Source of the DNA: an uncultured Treponema sp. | GTDB lineage: Bacteria > Spirochaetota > Spirochaetia > Treponematales > Treponemataceae | Assembly (NCBI GenBank): GCA_946615905.1 | Contig: CAMOIE010000002.1 | Location: 62,001-126,000, forward strand | Reading direction: 5' to 3' | DNA length: 64,000 nt | Shown: one piece after another, positions 48,133-57,111 of the stretch | Numbering within the stretch: the first letter of the stretch is position 1 | Layout: each line of letters opens with the position of its first letter | Notes under the pieces: generated by a model | What the model was told of the DNA's origin: nothing | Databases searched by the model: none | What the model saw: the letters and a program-made list of their open reading frames with translations, nothing else | Made by a program: the position numbers and the translations under genes

Positions 48133-49704
48133 ATGAAGATTAGACATATTTTTAGTGCCATTTTTTGTATCGCTTTGCTTTCAGCTTGTAGCGAAAAAAT
48201 CCCCGAGCTGAATCCGACGGCGGAAAATCCGGTCACCATCACTCTTTGGTATGATCCCACCGTTTCCGAAGCGGACGAGCCTCCTGCCGATTGGTTTATG
48301 TACGATGTCGTCCGCGAAAAACTAGGCATCGACCTAAAAATTGCCATGCTTCCCCTGCTTCCCGCTGACCGCAATCTCAAGGTGAACGTTGCGGCAGACA
48401 GCGATACGCTTCCTGATATGGTCGTTGTAAACCGCGAGGCACTTGTAAATCTTGTTCAAAAAAAGCTCATAATGAGTGTCGATGAATTGTATGATCTGAT
48501 GCCAAACCGCACTCAAAAAATGTACGGCGAGTCTTCACGCCGTTTTGCCACATTCAACGGAAAGTGCTATGGATTTTCAACTCCTGGCGGAAGAATCCAA
48601 AAGAACGAAGGCGTTTTGATTCGCAAGGACTGGCTCGACAAGCTCGGACTTTCAGTTCCCAAGACGATTGACGAGTATCTCGATGTCATGCGTGCTTTCA
48701 CCTTCAAAGACCCTGACGGAAACGGAAAGAACGACACTTACGGCTATGGCGCATTCCGCGAAACATACAACTATGAGGAAGGCCTTGGTCGCCGCCTTGA
48801 CCCGATTTTTGGAGCTTACGGAGTGTCTGGTACCTGGAACATGACAGTAAAGGACGCTGGATTGAACGTGCGAAAGCCTGCATACTTTGACGCCCTGACC
48901 ACAGTTGCGACCATGCAAAAAGAAGGCATCATCGACCCGAACTGGCTCGGCTACAAAAAGGACGGATTCCGCGCAGCCTGGAAGTCTGGAAGGTTCGGAA
49001 TCATGCGCGAACAGCACAGTGCCTACGCCTCCGAAGCTAACTACGCCCCCTTTGACAATCGATTTCCAGAAGGCGAATGGATTGTCATAGACCCGCCCGT
49101 TGGGCCTGATGGAAAAAGCGCAGTCGGAGTGTATACAATTCAGTACACAAGTCTCGTAATCTCAAAGCGTGCGCAAAAAGAGGGAAAAGCACCCTTGATA
49201 GCAAAGCTCCTTGAATGGATGGTCAGCGATGAGGGATATTATATCTTTGGCTGGGGAAAGGAAGGCGAAAACTTTGTATTCGATGAGAACCATATTCCGA
49301 CCGCCGATGGAATCCCCGACCCAAGCAAGAGTTTTGCGAAAAAGGCTCAGCAGCCCCTCACCCAGCTCAGGAACATGGTATTCTGGAACAGCGATGTTGA
49401 ACTCATAAGTCGCTATCCCACATACATCACAGAAGTGAGCCACAAGGAAATGAGTGCCCTCAAAGTTCTCCGCGAAATGCAGAAAAAGCCTTGGGTCAAT
49501 GCGACTGGTTCCGATGCCCTTCCGGTTCCAAGCGAAGAACTGAAAAGTTTTTACGAGCAGGGCGTGATTGATTTTGTCACGGGGAAACGGGAGCTTACAA
49601 GAGAGGCTTGGAATGAGTGGCTTTCGGAATTCGACAAGATTGGTGGCGCGAAGTGGGAGAAAGACGGTATAAAAGCCGCCAAAGAAGCTAATTATTTGTA
49701 TTAA
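48133..49704 (+). CDS. Extracellular solute-binding lipoprotein, family 1 (LplA-like)
   Basis: ATG at 48133; the 62 extra tracked codons overlap vsr out of frame. 523 residues: signal MKIRHIFSAIFCIALLSAC (lipobox), then VTITLWYDPTVSEADEPPAD, the typical start of large sugar or oligosaccharide binding proteins, with PDMVVVNREALVNLVQKKLI, LIRKDWLDKLGLSVPKTIDE and FKDPDGNGKNDTYGYGAF (a calcium-binding like DPDGNGKND loop). No ABC permeases follow; the GGDEF sensor comes next. It may deliver sugars to a permease elsewhere, or act as the periplasmic partner of the sensor. Confidence 0.88.
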   Translation: MKIRHIFSAIFCIALLSACSEKIPELNPTAENPVTITLWYDPTVSEADEPPADWFMYDVVREKLGIDLKIAMLPLLPADRNLKVNVAADSDTLPDMVVVNREALVNLVQKKLIMSVDELYDLMPNRTQKMYGESSRRFATFNGKCYGFSTPGGRIQKNEGVLIRKDWLDKLGLSVPKTIDEYLDVMRAFTFKDPDGNGKNDTYGYGAFRETYNYEEGLGRRLDPIFGAYGVSGTWNMTVKDAGLNVRKPAYFDALTTVATMQKEGIIDPNWLGYKKDGFRAAWKSGRFGIMREQHSAYASEANYAPFDNRFPEGEWIVIDPPVGPDGKSAVGVYTIQYTSLVISKRAQKEGKAPLIAKLLEWMVSDEGYYIFGWGKEGENFVFDENHIPTADGIPDPSKSFAKKAQQPLTQLRNMVFWNSDVELISRYPTYITEVSHKEMSALKVLREMQKKPWVNATGSDALPVPSEELKSFYEQGVIDFVTGKRELTREAWNEWLSEFDKIGGAKWEKDGIKAAKEANYLY

Positions 49705-49751
49705 TCCAGTTTCAATCATTAATCCTGTTTCAAGCATCTGGGCTTTTGTGC

Positions 49752-49763
49752 TATAATTATCGT
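49752..49763 (+). promoter_or_regulatory. Extended -10 GTGCTATAAT 6 nt before the GGDEF gene
   Basis: TTTCAA, 18 nt, TATAAT (49752-49757), TATCGT, ATG at 49764. The mRNA should start at or near the ATG. Confidence 0.72.
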
Positions 49764-51356
49764 ATGAAACTCAAATCAATCCGAACGAAACTAACGATTA
49801 TACTTTTTCTCATTGCATTCATTCCGATTTTGATTGTCATTGGATTTTTTTTGGCGAACAACATCTCAAAGTCAATCTCCAGTGAAAAATCAGACAGTCT
49901 TTTGCGAAATTCGATTGTAAGTGAACATATCACGGAGCATTTTGAGAAAAGCCTTGCGGTTCTGAGGACTATTGCGCGGAACCCCATGACGCAGCAGTAT
50001 CTTCTTGCTTCCCCAGAAAATCGTACTCCCATCATGCGGCAGACTTTGACCCGGACGAACGCAGTCTTCAACGACAGTGACAATATGATTATCACCGATA
50101 AGAACGGCGATCAGGTCGCGCGTAGTGACGATTATCCCTTTGTAAACGTTGAGTTCAGGCGTTATTTTCATGAGGCCATGCGCGGCACTGAGCATATTTC
50201 CGATGTCTTGATAAGCCTTGCGAACAACAGGATGATTACAGTCCTTGAAGTGCCGATTTTCGATGAGAAGAACAATGTCATAGGCATGGTTCAGCGAGAT
50301 TACCACCTTGATGCCCTGCAAACGTTTGTTCAGAGTCTTTCCACAAGGCGGACTCGCGTCATGATTACAGACGGACTTGGAAATATCGTTGCACATTCAG
50401 AAAAATCGTTTGAGACAAACCAGCTCGTTTCGATGGCCGCAAATCCTGCGGTTCAGGCAGGACTCGCCGGAAAGACAGGCTCTCTCGATGTCGTCTACGA
50501 AAATGAGAAAGGCAAAAATGAGCGTATGCTCGTAAGCTATTCTCGGAACAAGCTTTCGGGCTGGGTTGTAATAACTGAAAAGTCATATTTCTATATCTGG
50601 CAGGAAGTCGCACTTGTCGCTTTGGCAGCTGTTGCAATCGGTGGCATCATGCTTTTTGCCCTTGCCTTTGTTTCGGCTTTCGTTGCAGAAAAGGCGACCA
50701 GAAAAATCCGTGCGATTTCCACTCTTGTTGACAGAGTTGCCGATGAATCTTCAAGTTCAGACGCACTTTCTGAAATCGGTGATGACGAGCTTGGAGACCT
50801 TGCAAACGCAATCAACAAAATCCGCTCTTCCCGAGACCTTTACCGAAAGGATGCCGAAACCGACAAACTCACAGGACTTTTAAACAAGGCGACTTTTGAG
50901 CGGCAGTGCCGGCGTCTTCTTTCCGAATCTGAGTCAGGCACTTTCTCGACTTTGCTCCTGATTGACCTTGACCACTTCAAAGAAGTGAACGACACTCTCG
51001 GCCACCAGACCGGGGACGCTCTTCTCCATGATTTTGCAGAAGTTTTGCGGCGGCTTTTCCGTCCGACTGACCCAATCGGCCGCTTCGGCGGAGATGAATT
51101 CGTCGTATTCCTGCACGATATTCCAGGCAAAGAAATCGCCATGCAAAAGGCAAAGCGCATCGTTGAGGTCACTCCAAGTATTCTCGTGGGGGTCCAGTCT
51201 GTAATGGTTAGCGCAAGCATAGGCGTAAGTTCGTCTACTTTGCACGGAACTGACTATGATTCGCTTTTTGCCGTGGCCGACAAATCTGTTTATGCCGTAA
51301 AAGAGAGCGGGCGAAACGGAGTCTGCTACGGTGGCGGGGAAGTCGTGCACCTGTAG
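49764..51356 (+). CDS. dCache-GGDEF diguanylate cyclase
   Basis: 530 residues from ATG at 49764. Membrane helix at about 10-32, a periplasmic dCache sensor (about 35-270; LRTIARNPMTQQYLLASPEN, VNVEFRRYFHEAMRGTEHIS, VPIFDEKNNVIGMVQRDYHL), a second helix at about 280-305, a HAMP-like linker, then GGDEF: DKLTGLLNKATFERQCRRLL, LLIDLDHFKEVNDTLGHQTG and the intact FGGDEF active site. dCache domains often bind amino acids or nucleosides. It makes cyclic di-GMP in response to an outside signal and may oppose the HD-GYP protein at 13460. An RxxD inhibitory site is not obvious. Confidence 0.93.
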   Translation: MKLKSIRTKLTIILFLIAFIPILIVIGFFLANNISKSISSEKSDSLLRNSIVSEHITEHFEKSLAVLRTIARNPMTQQYLLASPENRTPIMRQTLTRTNAVFNDSDNMIITDKNGDQVARSDDYPFVNVEFRRYFHEAMRGTEHISDVLISLANNRMITVLEVPIFDEKNNVIGMVQRDYHLDALQTFVQSLSTRRTRVMITDGLGNIVAHSEKSFETNQLVSMAANPAVQAGLAGKTGSLDVVYENEKGKNERMLVSYSRNKLSGWVVITEKSYFYIWQEVALVALAAVAIGGIMLFALAFVSAFVAEKATRKIRAISTLVDRVADESSSSDALSEIGDDELGDLANAINKIRSSRDLYRKDAETDKLTGLLNKATFERQCRRLLSESESGTFSTLLLIDLDHFKEVNDTLGHQTGDALLHDFAEVLRRLFRPTDPIGRFGGDEFVVFLHDIPGKEIAMQKAKRIVEVTPSILVGVQSVMVSASIGVSSSTLHGTDYDSLFAVADKSVYAVKESGRNGVCYGGGEVVHL

Positions 51357-51425
51357 CATGCCCATGCAGTTCAATTGCAGACTAGACTCTTCATATAAAA
51401 CTGAAATAAGTATAATGTAGAAAAC

Positions 51426-51442
51426 ATGACATCTTGTGTCAT
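51426..51442. promoter_or_regulatory. Operator ATGACATCTTGTGTCAT before the esterase
   Basis: ATGACA-tcttg-TGTCAT (51426-51442), 11 nt after TATAAT (51411-51416), so near the transcription start. The copy at 55055-55071 differs at one base. Downstream, 51470-51550 folds into stems (GGGG/CCCC, AAAA/TTTT, AACCTT/AAGGTT) in a long leader before the ATG. Confidence 0.75.
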
Positions 51443-51603
51443 ATTATAAAAAATATGCTTTTGGAAGCGGAAAAGGGGTGTGGGGAAAAAGCGAAACCTT
51501 AAAGAAAAGGTTGCGTTTTGCCCCAAAGAGTTGCACGGGGGATTTTGTAACTAATTTTTTTTCTTTGCTGTTTTATAAGTGTTTTTACTATGGAGCAACT
51601 GTG

Positions 51604-53331
51604 ATGAAAAAATTTCTTCTATTATTCATGATTCTAACATCTGCCTGCGCGACATTTCTTTCCTGCGAAAGCACAAAATCAGCTGGCGGCAACACCGCCA
51701 CAAAAATTGAGAGCGTCTATTCATACGGTTTTATTGACTTGGAAGGGGCGAAGCTCTCTGCAATCATCGTGGAATTTGACGGAAACGTTCCGGCAAAAAG
51801 CGTGGGGCTGGACACATTCAGCGTGACGAATTACACGAAGTATCTAAAAGAAAAGGACGGACGCGAAAAAGCGATTGAAGTTGACTATGACGGAATCGAA
51901 GGTAACGAGGGCGAGATTACAAAAGTCTACGTCACAAGCGAAAAAGCTCCCGCCAAAAAAGGCGAAAAGTCAGGCCGTTATGTCGTAATCGAACTGAACA
52001 CGGATTATATGCTTAGCTCGCAGAACCTTGTCTACACAACGTCGATGATGGCAGGTGTTAAGCAAGAAAAGGACATTCAAATCGGCGACACCGTAATAAA
52101 GGCTGACGGCATCGAGTACAAAAACTACACGATGGAAGAAGTGCGTGGATTTAAAGGCAGAATGCAGACTGAAATCCAGACCGACAAGTCAAAAATCATC
52201 TTCCCGCAGTTTGCGGACGGTTCCGGGTGGACGCTCCACCACATCGGCGAGGATGCCTTTAAGGCGACCGGCTGCTACAGCGAGTACACGGGAAAATACG
52301 AGGACTTTGAGTTCCCCTATTCAATCTATGTTCCTGACCAAAAGACACTTGATGCGAACAAGGGAAAAATCGCGCTGGTAATCCACATGGAGCACGCGGG
52401 CGCGAACGACTCTGACCCGCTTGCGGCGATAACTTCTTCAAAGGCGGCGGTAAAACTTTCTTCGCCTGACTTTCAGAAAAAGCACCCTGCGATTGTCGTA
52501 GTTCCGCAGATAGAAGAGAGCCGCCGCTCAACTGACGACATGGACGCTTCGAGCGAGGCAAATCCCGCTGTCTGGCAGCTCTTGGATTCAATTCTTGCAG
52601 AATACAAAGGCTATATTGACGAGAACCGCATTTACGGAACAGGCCAGAGCATGGGTGGCATGACGATTTTGTACATGGCAAGCCAGCGGGACAACTTCTT
52701 TGCGGGAATCGCAGTCGTTGGCTCCCAGTGGTCGAACAATTACGACAAGGACATCCAGCACAAGGGAGCTGTGGCCAGGACTCCTGAGAACGACAGCGTG
52801 AGCTTTAACGGCTTCGGGCTTGACAGCAAGAATTTCCAGAACTGGTATTACATGGTCAGCGACGACAATATCTTAGTCCACACCTGCGCGGGCGACCCGA
52901 TGGCGACCGGCGAATGGGGAGCGGTACGCGAATACTTTGCCGCCTGCGGAGTTACTGTGCCTTACGCCGAGTGGGATCCCTACCTCACGCTTTCAGAGCA
53001 AAACGAAAATGACCGTAATCTCACAAACCACCCGACCACAAGACCCGGAAGCGGAATCAACTGGGCGGCATTCACAAAAGGAAGCCACATGTCCACATGG
53101 AAATACGGCTACCAGCTTGACGCTCCGTTTGAATGGCTTTTCGAGCAGACCCGTCAAAGCGAGAACGCCCGCGGCAAAATCGAGCAGCTCAAAAATCCCT
53201 GGCTCGGCCGCAACGCTGACGGCAGCATAAAAGAAGGAAGCGGAACAAGCGGCTTGAACTCCGCCCAGTACACGCCAAACGGCGCAAGCGAAAAATTCGG
53301 CGAAGGCTGGACGCGGGAGGGCGCGCGGTAA
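51604..53331 (+). CDS. Secreted esterase lipoprotein (PHB depolymerase/peptidase-like alpha/beta hydrolase)
   Basis: ATG at 51604 gives 575 residues; the tracked start lies in the operator region. Lipobox (TFLSC) follows a signal peptide. An N-terminal Ig-like domain (about 40-200; LSAIIVEFDGNVPAKSVGLD) precedes an alpha/beta hydrolase: KIALVIHMEHAGANDSDPLA, IVVVPQIEESRRSTDDMDAS, nucleophile elbow IYGTGQSMGGMTILYMASQR, and late SHMSTW with the His. This resembles bacterial esterases with an Ig-like N-terminal domain that act on plant ester or polymer substrates. The tail ends GWTREGAR. Probably controlled by the palindrome at 51426. Confidence 0.88.
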   Translation: MKKFLLLFMILTSACATFLSCESTKSAGGNTATKIESVYSYGFIDLEGAKLSAIIVEFDGNVPAKSVGLDTFSVTNYTKYLKEKDGREKAIEVDYDGIEGNEGEITKVYVTSEKAPAKKGEKSGRYVVIELNTDYMLSSQNLVYTTSMMAGVKQEKDIQIGDTVIKADGIEYKNYTMEEVRGFKGRMQTEIQTDKSKIIFPQFADGSGWTLHHIGEDAFKATGCYSEYTGKYEDFEFPYSIYVPDQKTLDANKGKIALVIHMEHAGANDSDPLAAITSSKAAVKLSSPDFQKKHPAIVVVPQIEESRRSTDDMDASSEANPAVWQLLDSILAEYKGYIDENRIYGTGQSMGGMTILYMASQRDNFFAGIAVVGSQWSNNYDKDIQHKGAVARTPENDSVSFNGFGLDSKNFQNWYYMVSDDNILVHTCAGDPMATGEWGAVREYFAACGVTVPYAEWDPYLTLSEQNENDRNLTNHPTTRPGSGINWAAFTKGSHMSTWKYGYQLDAPFEWLFEQTRQSENARGKIEQLKNPWLGRNADGSIKEGSGTSGLNSAQYTPNGASEKFGEGWTREGAR

Positions 53332-53344
53332 AGAGGAATCGATT

Positions 53345-54277
53345 CTACTTTTCCTTCACAGGAACCCAGATCGCGCTCTTGTAGTCGGGGTCGGACATCT
53401 CGCCGTTTTGCGTGTCGTACCATTCGATGTTGTAGCCGGCGGCGATTTCGTACTTTCCGTTTGTGGGAAGCCATTCCTTAAAGATGCGCGTGTTCAAGTT
53501 TTGCAACGCCTTGGGGATAGCACCGGTGCAGTTGAAGATTGCCCAGTCCATCACGGGAATCTCAAAGACTTCCATCCCAGCTGGTACTTCGCCGCCTGTG
53601 TAGCGGCCTGCGACCATGTAGTCAAACTCGCTTCCGTCGCACGTGTCGATGCAGATTCCGTACTCGCCGATGCAGTTGTCGGCGATTGCCTTTTGAATCG
53701 GGTCGGTAACTTCCTCTCCCTTTTCCAATTTTGCGTAGAGTGTCTTGCAGTATTTTTCCGTAAGCTCGTTCCAGAATTTCGGAATTTCTTCGTAAGACGT
53801 TTCCATGTTGAACCGCCTCTTGAACCCAATCACCTTGAACGCAAAACGTTTTTGCACGGTAAAATCCAATGCTTCCATATTTGTCTCCTTGCCTGTGACA
53901 AAGCCGCCTGTAATCGTCACAGAAATTTTGATTGGAAGAAAAACTTTGATTCGGCTTGAATCTCCTTTGACCTGTTGTGGCGTGTACCCATGAAAGCGAC
54001 TGAATGCCTTTGAAAAAGCCTCGGGGCTTTCCCAGCAGTACTTGAGCGCGGTGTCAAGGACTTTCGCCCCCGCCGCAATTTCAAGAGAGGCAAGGTAGAG
54101 TCGCCTGTTTCTAATGTACTCGCCCAAGGTGTAGCCCGACACAATCGCAAATCCACGCTGAAAATAAAACGGTGAGATGAACGCCTCGCGCGCGACGTTC
54201 TCTACGCTTAAGTTTTCATCAGCGATGTGACTTTCGATGTAGTCAACTGCCCTTGTCAAGTTTTCAAGCCAAGTCAT
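53345..54277 (-). CDS. AraC-family regulator with GyrI-like effector domain
   Basis: ATG at 54277 (GAGGA upstream), 310 residues. AraC helix-turn-helix at 1-110 (NLTRAVDYIESHIADENLSV; AFISPFYFQRGFAIVSGYTL; KYCWESPEAFSKAFSRFHGY) followed by a GyrI-like/Bacterial effector-binding domain (about 135-310; FAFKVIGFKRRFNMETSYEE; GRYTGGEVPAGMEVFEIPVM; ADWAIFNCTG-like). The rare order with effector domain C-terminal is common for SoxS/Rob-like sensors of small molecules. Convergent with the esterase gene (14 nt). A copy of its 3' end is at 31463. Confidence 0.93.
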   Translation of the reverse strand: MTWLENLTRAVDYIESHIADENLSVENVAREAFISPFYFQRGFAIVSGYTLGEYIRNRRLYLASLEIAAGAKVLDTALKYCWESPEAFSKAFSRFHGYTPQQVKGDSSRIKVFLPIKISVTITGGFVTGKETNMEALDFTVQKRFAFKVIGFKRRFNMETSYEEIPKFWNELTEKYCKTLYAKLEKGEEVTDPIQKAIADNCIGEYGICIDTCDGSEFDYMVAGRYTGGEVPAGMEVFEIPVMDWAIFNCTGAIPKALQNLNTRIFKEWLPTNGKYEIAAGYNIEWYDTQNGEMSDPDYKSAIWVPVKEK

Positions 54278-54386
54278 TTTTCCTCGCAGAACGGATGCGT
54301 TAGCAGGCGCATGTCCGTCTGATGATTGCATTGTATTTCACGCACGCTTTATTTTCCTGTCAGTTCTTGCTTTTGTTTGTCCGCAA

Positions 54387-55007
54387 TTATAACATATTTT
54401 GCAGGTTTTTCATAAAATCACAAAGCCCTATATGCATAAAATTGTAGTAGGCATCGATGTTTTCTGTCGTATCTGTTTTTAGAAGTTTTGTCAGTTCAAC
54501 GGCAAACTCTAAGGCGGCTGTTCCGTTTGCGGTGACAATGTTTTTGTCGCTCACGACCTGAACATTTTGATACTGCGCTTCGTTTGTGTAGGAGCCGCCC
54601 CAGCGTTTAAGCTCGTCAAGACCGTTTCCAGTATGTTTGACATCGTTCAAAAATCCGTGACTGGCCATAAAAGACGCGGCATTGCAGATTGCGCCCACGA
54701 TTTTGTTTTTGGAAATTGCGTTCCGAACAATCGGTATAAGGCGTTCTGCTTCTGGTGTCTGCCAGCTGTAGCCACCAACTAAAATCAAGGCCGCGTATTC
54801 GTCCGGCATGGTGTTAAAAGAATAGTCCGGGAGCGTCCTAAAACCGCCGCATGATTTGACGCATTCCATTGAAGGGGCGACAACTTTGTTCTCGTAAGGC
54901 GGATTTCTCCTAAGACCGAACCTGTCGCAGTTTACGTTACTCGCAATGTATGCTGGTTCGTAGTCTGCATAGTTTTCCAACAGCACATAAAGAAGTTCGT
55001 TTTTCAT
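54387..55007 (-). CDS. DJ-1/PfpI-family protein
   Basis: ATG at 55007 with GGGAG upstream; the tracked start is 18 codons too early. 206 residues: LLYVLLENYADYEPAYIASN, LPDYSFNTMPDEYAALILVG (the Glu near the nucleophile), then KIVGAICNAASFMASHGFLN, in which Cys is the reactive residue of the elbow. These proteins act as glutamine amidotransferase-like hydrolases, chaperones or glyoxalases. ATGACA-tctta-TGTCAT overlaps its promoter. The WYL gene is upstream on the same strand. Confidence 0.9.
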   Translation of the reverse strand: MKNELLYVLLENYADYEPAYIASNVNCDRFGLRRNPPYENKVVAPSMECVKSCGGFRTLPDYSFNTMPDEYAALILVGGYSWQTPEAERLIPIVRNAISKNKIVGAICNAASFMASHGFLNDVKHTGNGLDELKRWGGSYTNEAQYQNVQVVSDKNIVTANGTAALEFAVELTKLLKTDTTENIDAYYNFMHIGLCDFMKNLQNML

Positions 55008-55054
55008 TTTGATTCTCCCTAATATAAGTTTAGGAAAATTGTAGCAGAGGTAAT

Positions 55055-55071
55055 ATGACATCTTATGTCAT
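55055..55071. promoter_or_regulatory. Operator ATGACATCTTATGTCAT between WYL and DJ-1 genes
   Basis: ATGACA (55055-55060), TCTTA, TGTCAT (55066-55071). It matches 51426-51442 at 16 of 17 bases. It lies 48 nt upstream of the DJ-1 ATG and 11 nt after the WYL gene stop. Confidence 0.75.
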
Positions 55072-55081
55072 ATTTTAGAAA

Positions 55082-55984
55082 TTATTTGTATTTTTCTTTT
55101 ATCTTCTCCACTTCTGCCAACACTCTTTCTCGCAAGGTTTCAGGCTTTACCACTTCCACTCCGCTTCCATAAGACAAAATGTATGCGACCGCCTCTTTTT
55201 CGCTCTTATAAGAAAGTTCTGCAAGCGCGTCACCGTTTTTGTAGAACTTGGTGATTTTCATTTCTTCAGACGCGCGCCAGACGTAATCCTTTTTGACTTT
55301 AAGAATGACGATTGAATTCGTTGTGTCGTTCCATATTCCGCCAGTTAAAACTTTACCGACTTTTTCTGGCTCAAATCTTTCTTCGGTGACTTCCAGTTTA
55401 ATAATTCGCGAGAGTTTGAAGAAACGGTATGCATTGTGCAGGTAACAAAAGCCGTAGAGATACCAGGCGTAGCCTTTAAAGCAAAGCTTTAGCGGTCGCA
55501 CTTTTCTTTCGGTGGGGGCTTTCCTTGTCGAAGCGTAATTTATGCTGATGATTTTATTTTCAAGAATTGCACTTTTGATTTTATCGAAGTATCCTTCCAT
55601 TTTGCCAGACGCGCTCCAGGAAGAGAACTCAATTTCAATCCAGTCGGTGCTAGCCTTTGCATTTTTTCCAAATAGGCTTCGAAGCTTTTCAAGCGTCTCT
55701 TTTTCCTTCCCGAATGAAGTCTCTTCCAACGCCTGCATGGAAGAGAGAATCTGGTTTTTCTCGTCATCGGAAAAAACTTCCTTGCTCAAAACATAATCTT
55801 TTAGGATTCCGATTCCGCCGCCTTTTCCCTGCTTCATAAAAACCGGAACGCCCGAAAGTGAGAGTTTTTCCACATCGCGCAAAATCGTCCGCGTGGAAAC
55901 GCCGAATCGTTCTGCAAGGTTTGAGCAAGTCGCGCTTCCGTCGTTCATGAGAATGTAGGTTATTTGAAAAAGCCTGTCGGTCAT
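55082..55984 (-). CDS. WYL-domain transcriptional regulator (YafY type)
   Basis: 300 residues. HTH_11 winged helix at about 1-60 (FQITYILMNDGSATCSNLAE; RFGVSTRTILRDVEKLSLSG), a WYL domain at about 140-220 (KIISINYASTRKAPTERKVR, PLKLCFKGYAWYLYGFCYLH) and a C-terminal extension (LSYGSGVEVVKPETLRERVL). WYL proteins sense nucleotides or other ligands. The gene reads into the DJ-1 region, so the palindrome at 55055 is a good candidate target, together with its copy before the esterase. Confidence 0.93.
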   Translation of the reverse strand: MTDRLFQITYILMNDGSATCSNLAERFGVSTRTILRDVEKLSLSGVPVFMKQGKGGGIGILKDYVLSKEVFSDDEKNQILSSMQALEETSFGKEKETLEKLRSLFGKNAKASTDWIEIEFSSWSASGKMEGYFDKIKSAILENKIISINYASTRKAPTERKVRPLKLCFKGYAWYLYGFCYLHNAYRFFKLSRIIKLEVTEERFEPEKVGKVLTGGIWNDTTNSIVILKVKKDYVWRASEEMKITKFYKNGDALAELSYKSEKEAVAYILSYGSGVEVVKPETLRERVLAEVEKIKEKYK

Positions 55985-55995
55985 TGATTTTCCTG

Positions 55996-57111
55996 TCAGT
56001 TCTTGCTTTTATTTGTCCGATGTTTTTTTACGAATCTCATCATGTCGTTTAACACTGCTTCGTTTTCTTCCCACAATGGACTGTGTGCGCTGTTTTTGTA
56101 TTCAAGGAATTCCACTTGCGGCGCGTCGATTTTTTTCGCAAGTTCCTTTACGTTGGTAATTGGGGTAGTGTAGTCGTAAGTTCCGCTTATAAAGACAATC
56201 GGTATTTCGGCTTTGATTGAATCGTAGACATTTTTACTCGTGACTGAATATGGGCTTTTTGAAGCCAGAACCTTTCCCTTCCAGTAGTTGATTTTTTCTG
56301 AAAAAGTGTAGCAGTGAGAGAGCATCTGCGGAAAAAAGATTCCGAATCCGTCTGAGCGCATTTGTCTTGTGGTGGCGCAACCGGCCGCGAGAAGTATCTT
56401 TTCCCAATCGCCTTCGTTGCAATCTTTTTTCAAGACGATATGACCGTTTTGCTTTTCTACCATTGATTCAAGTTTGCGAAGTTTTCTTTTCTGTCCGTTT
56501 TTTTCAAACTCGCCCTTCATAAAAAAGTATCCCGCCTCGTGCCTGCCGTAACCGAGATTCACAACTTGCCCCATGGAAAAGTAGCAGTAAAAATATTCAG
56601 GTCTTTGGAGCGCAAGGTTCAGTCCGAGCATCGTTCCGCCTGAATGCGCCATAAGATAAACTCGCTCTACGCAAAATCTTTCTTTTAGATAGTTGCAGAC
56701 AATGATTGCGTCTTCTGTAAGCTGCTCCATTGTGATTTCTTCAGGGCTTATGTTTTTGTCATAGGACAATCCCTCGCCGCGGTAATCCCACCAGCACACT
56801 GTAAACTCTCCTTCTATCCGGTTTGGATATTTCTTTTTAAGCGAGTCGTTCATCCAATACTGAGGAACTCCTGGACCGCCTGAAACAAAAAGCATCACGG
56901 GATTAGTTGCACTTTTTCCCCTTATGATTAGGCCGTTTTTTCTTCCGTTTACTTCTATGTATGTACGCTCTGAAACGCTTCCTTGAACGATTTTACCTTC
57001 GTCAACGAACGGCTCGATTTTTCCCCTGCCAGTAAAAGCCACTGCCGCCAAAAATACAAGTAAGGATAAAGCTACTGTAATAAAAAATGTTGCTATTATT
57101 TTAACCGTCAT
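55996..57111 (-). CDS. Alpha/beta hydrolase (prolyl aminopeptidase-like)
   Basis: 371 residues with one N-terminal membrane anchor (IIATFFITVALSLLVFLAAV). Pattern: MLFVSGGPGVPQYWMNDSLK (oxyanion region HGGPG-like), FTVCWWDYRGEGLSYDKNIS, RVYLMAHSGGTMLGLNLALQ (GxSxG nucleophile), PIVFISGTYDYTTPITNVKE (Asp) and EYKNSAHSPLWEE (His). Complete triad. Peptide or ester substrate unknown; anchored to the inner membrane. Its start overlaps the acetyltransferase gene upstream by 11 nt, so the pair is cotranscribed, and it ends 11 nt before the WYL gene. Confidence 0.9.
   Translation of the reverse strand: MTVKIIATFFITVALSLLVFLAAVAFTGRGKIEPFVDEGKIVQGSVSERTYIEVNGRKNGLIIRGKSATNPVMLFVSGGPGVPQYWMNDSLKKKYPNRIEGEFTVCWWDYRGEGLSYDKNISPEEITMEQLTEDAIIVCNYLKERFCVERVYLMAHSGGTMLGLNLALQRPEYFYCYFSMGQVVNLGYGRHEAGYFFMKGEFEKNGQKRKLRKLESMVEKQNGHIVLKKDCNEGDWEKILLAAGCATTRQMRSDGFGIFFPQMLSHCYTFSEKINYWKGKVLASKSPYSVTSKNVYDSIKAEIPIVFISGTYDYTTPITNVKELAKKIDAPQVEFLEYKNSAHSPLWEENEAVLNDMMRFVKKHRTNKSKN

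Noticed and set aside
51470-51600. Riboswitch in the esterase leader
   Set aside because: Stems are visible but match no known riboswitch consensus; it may be only a structured leader.
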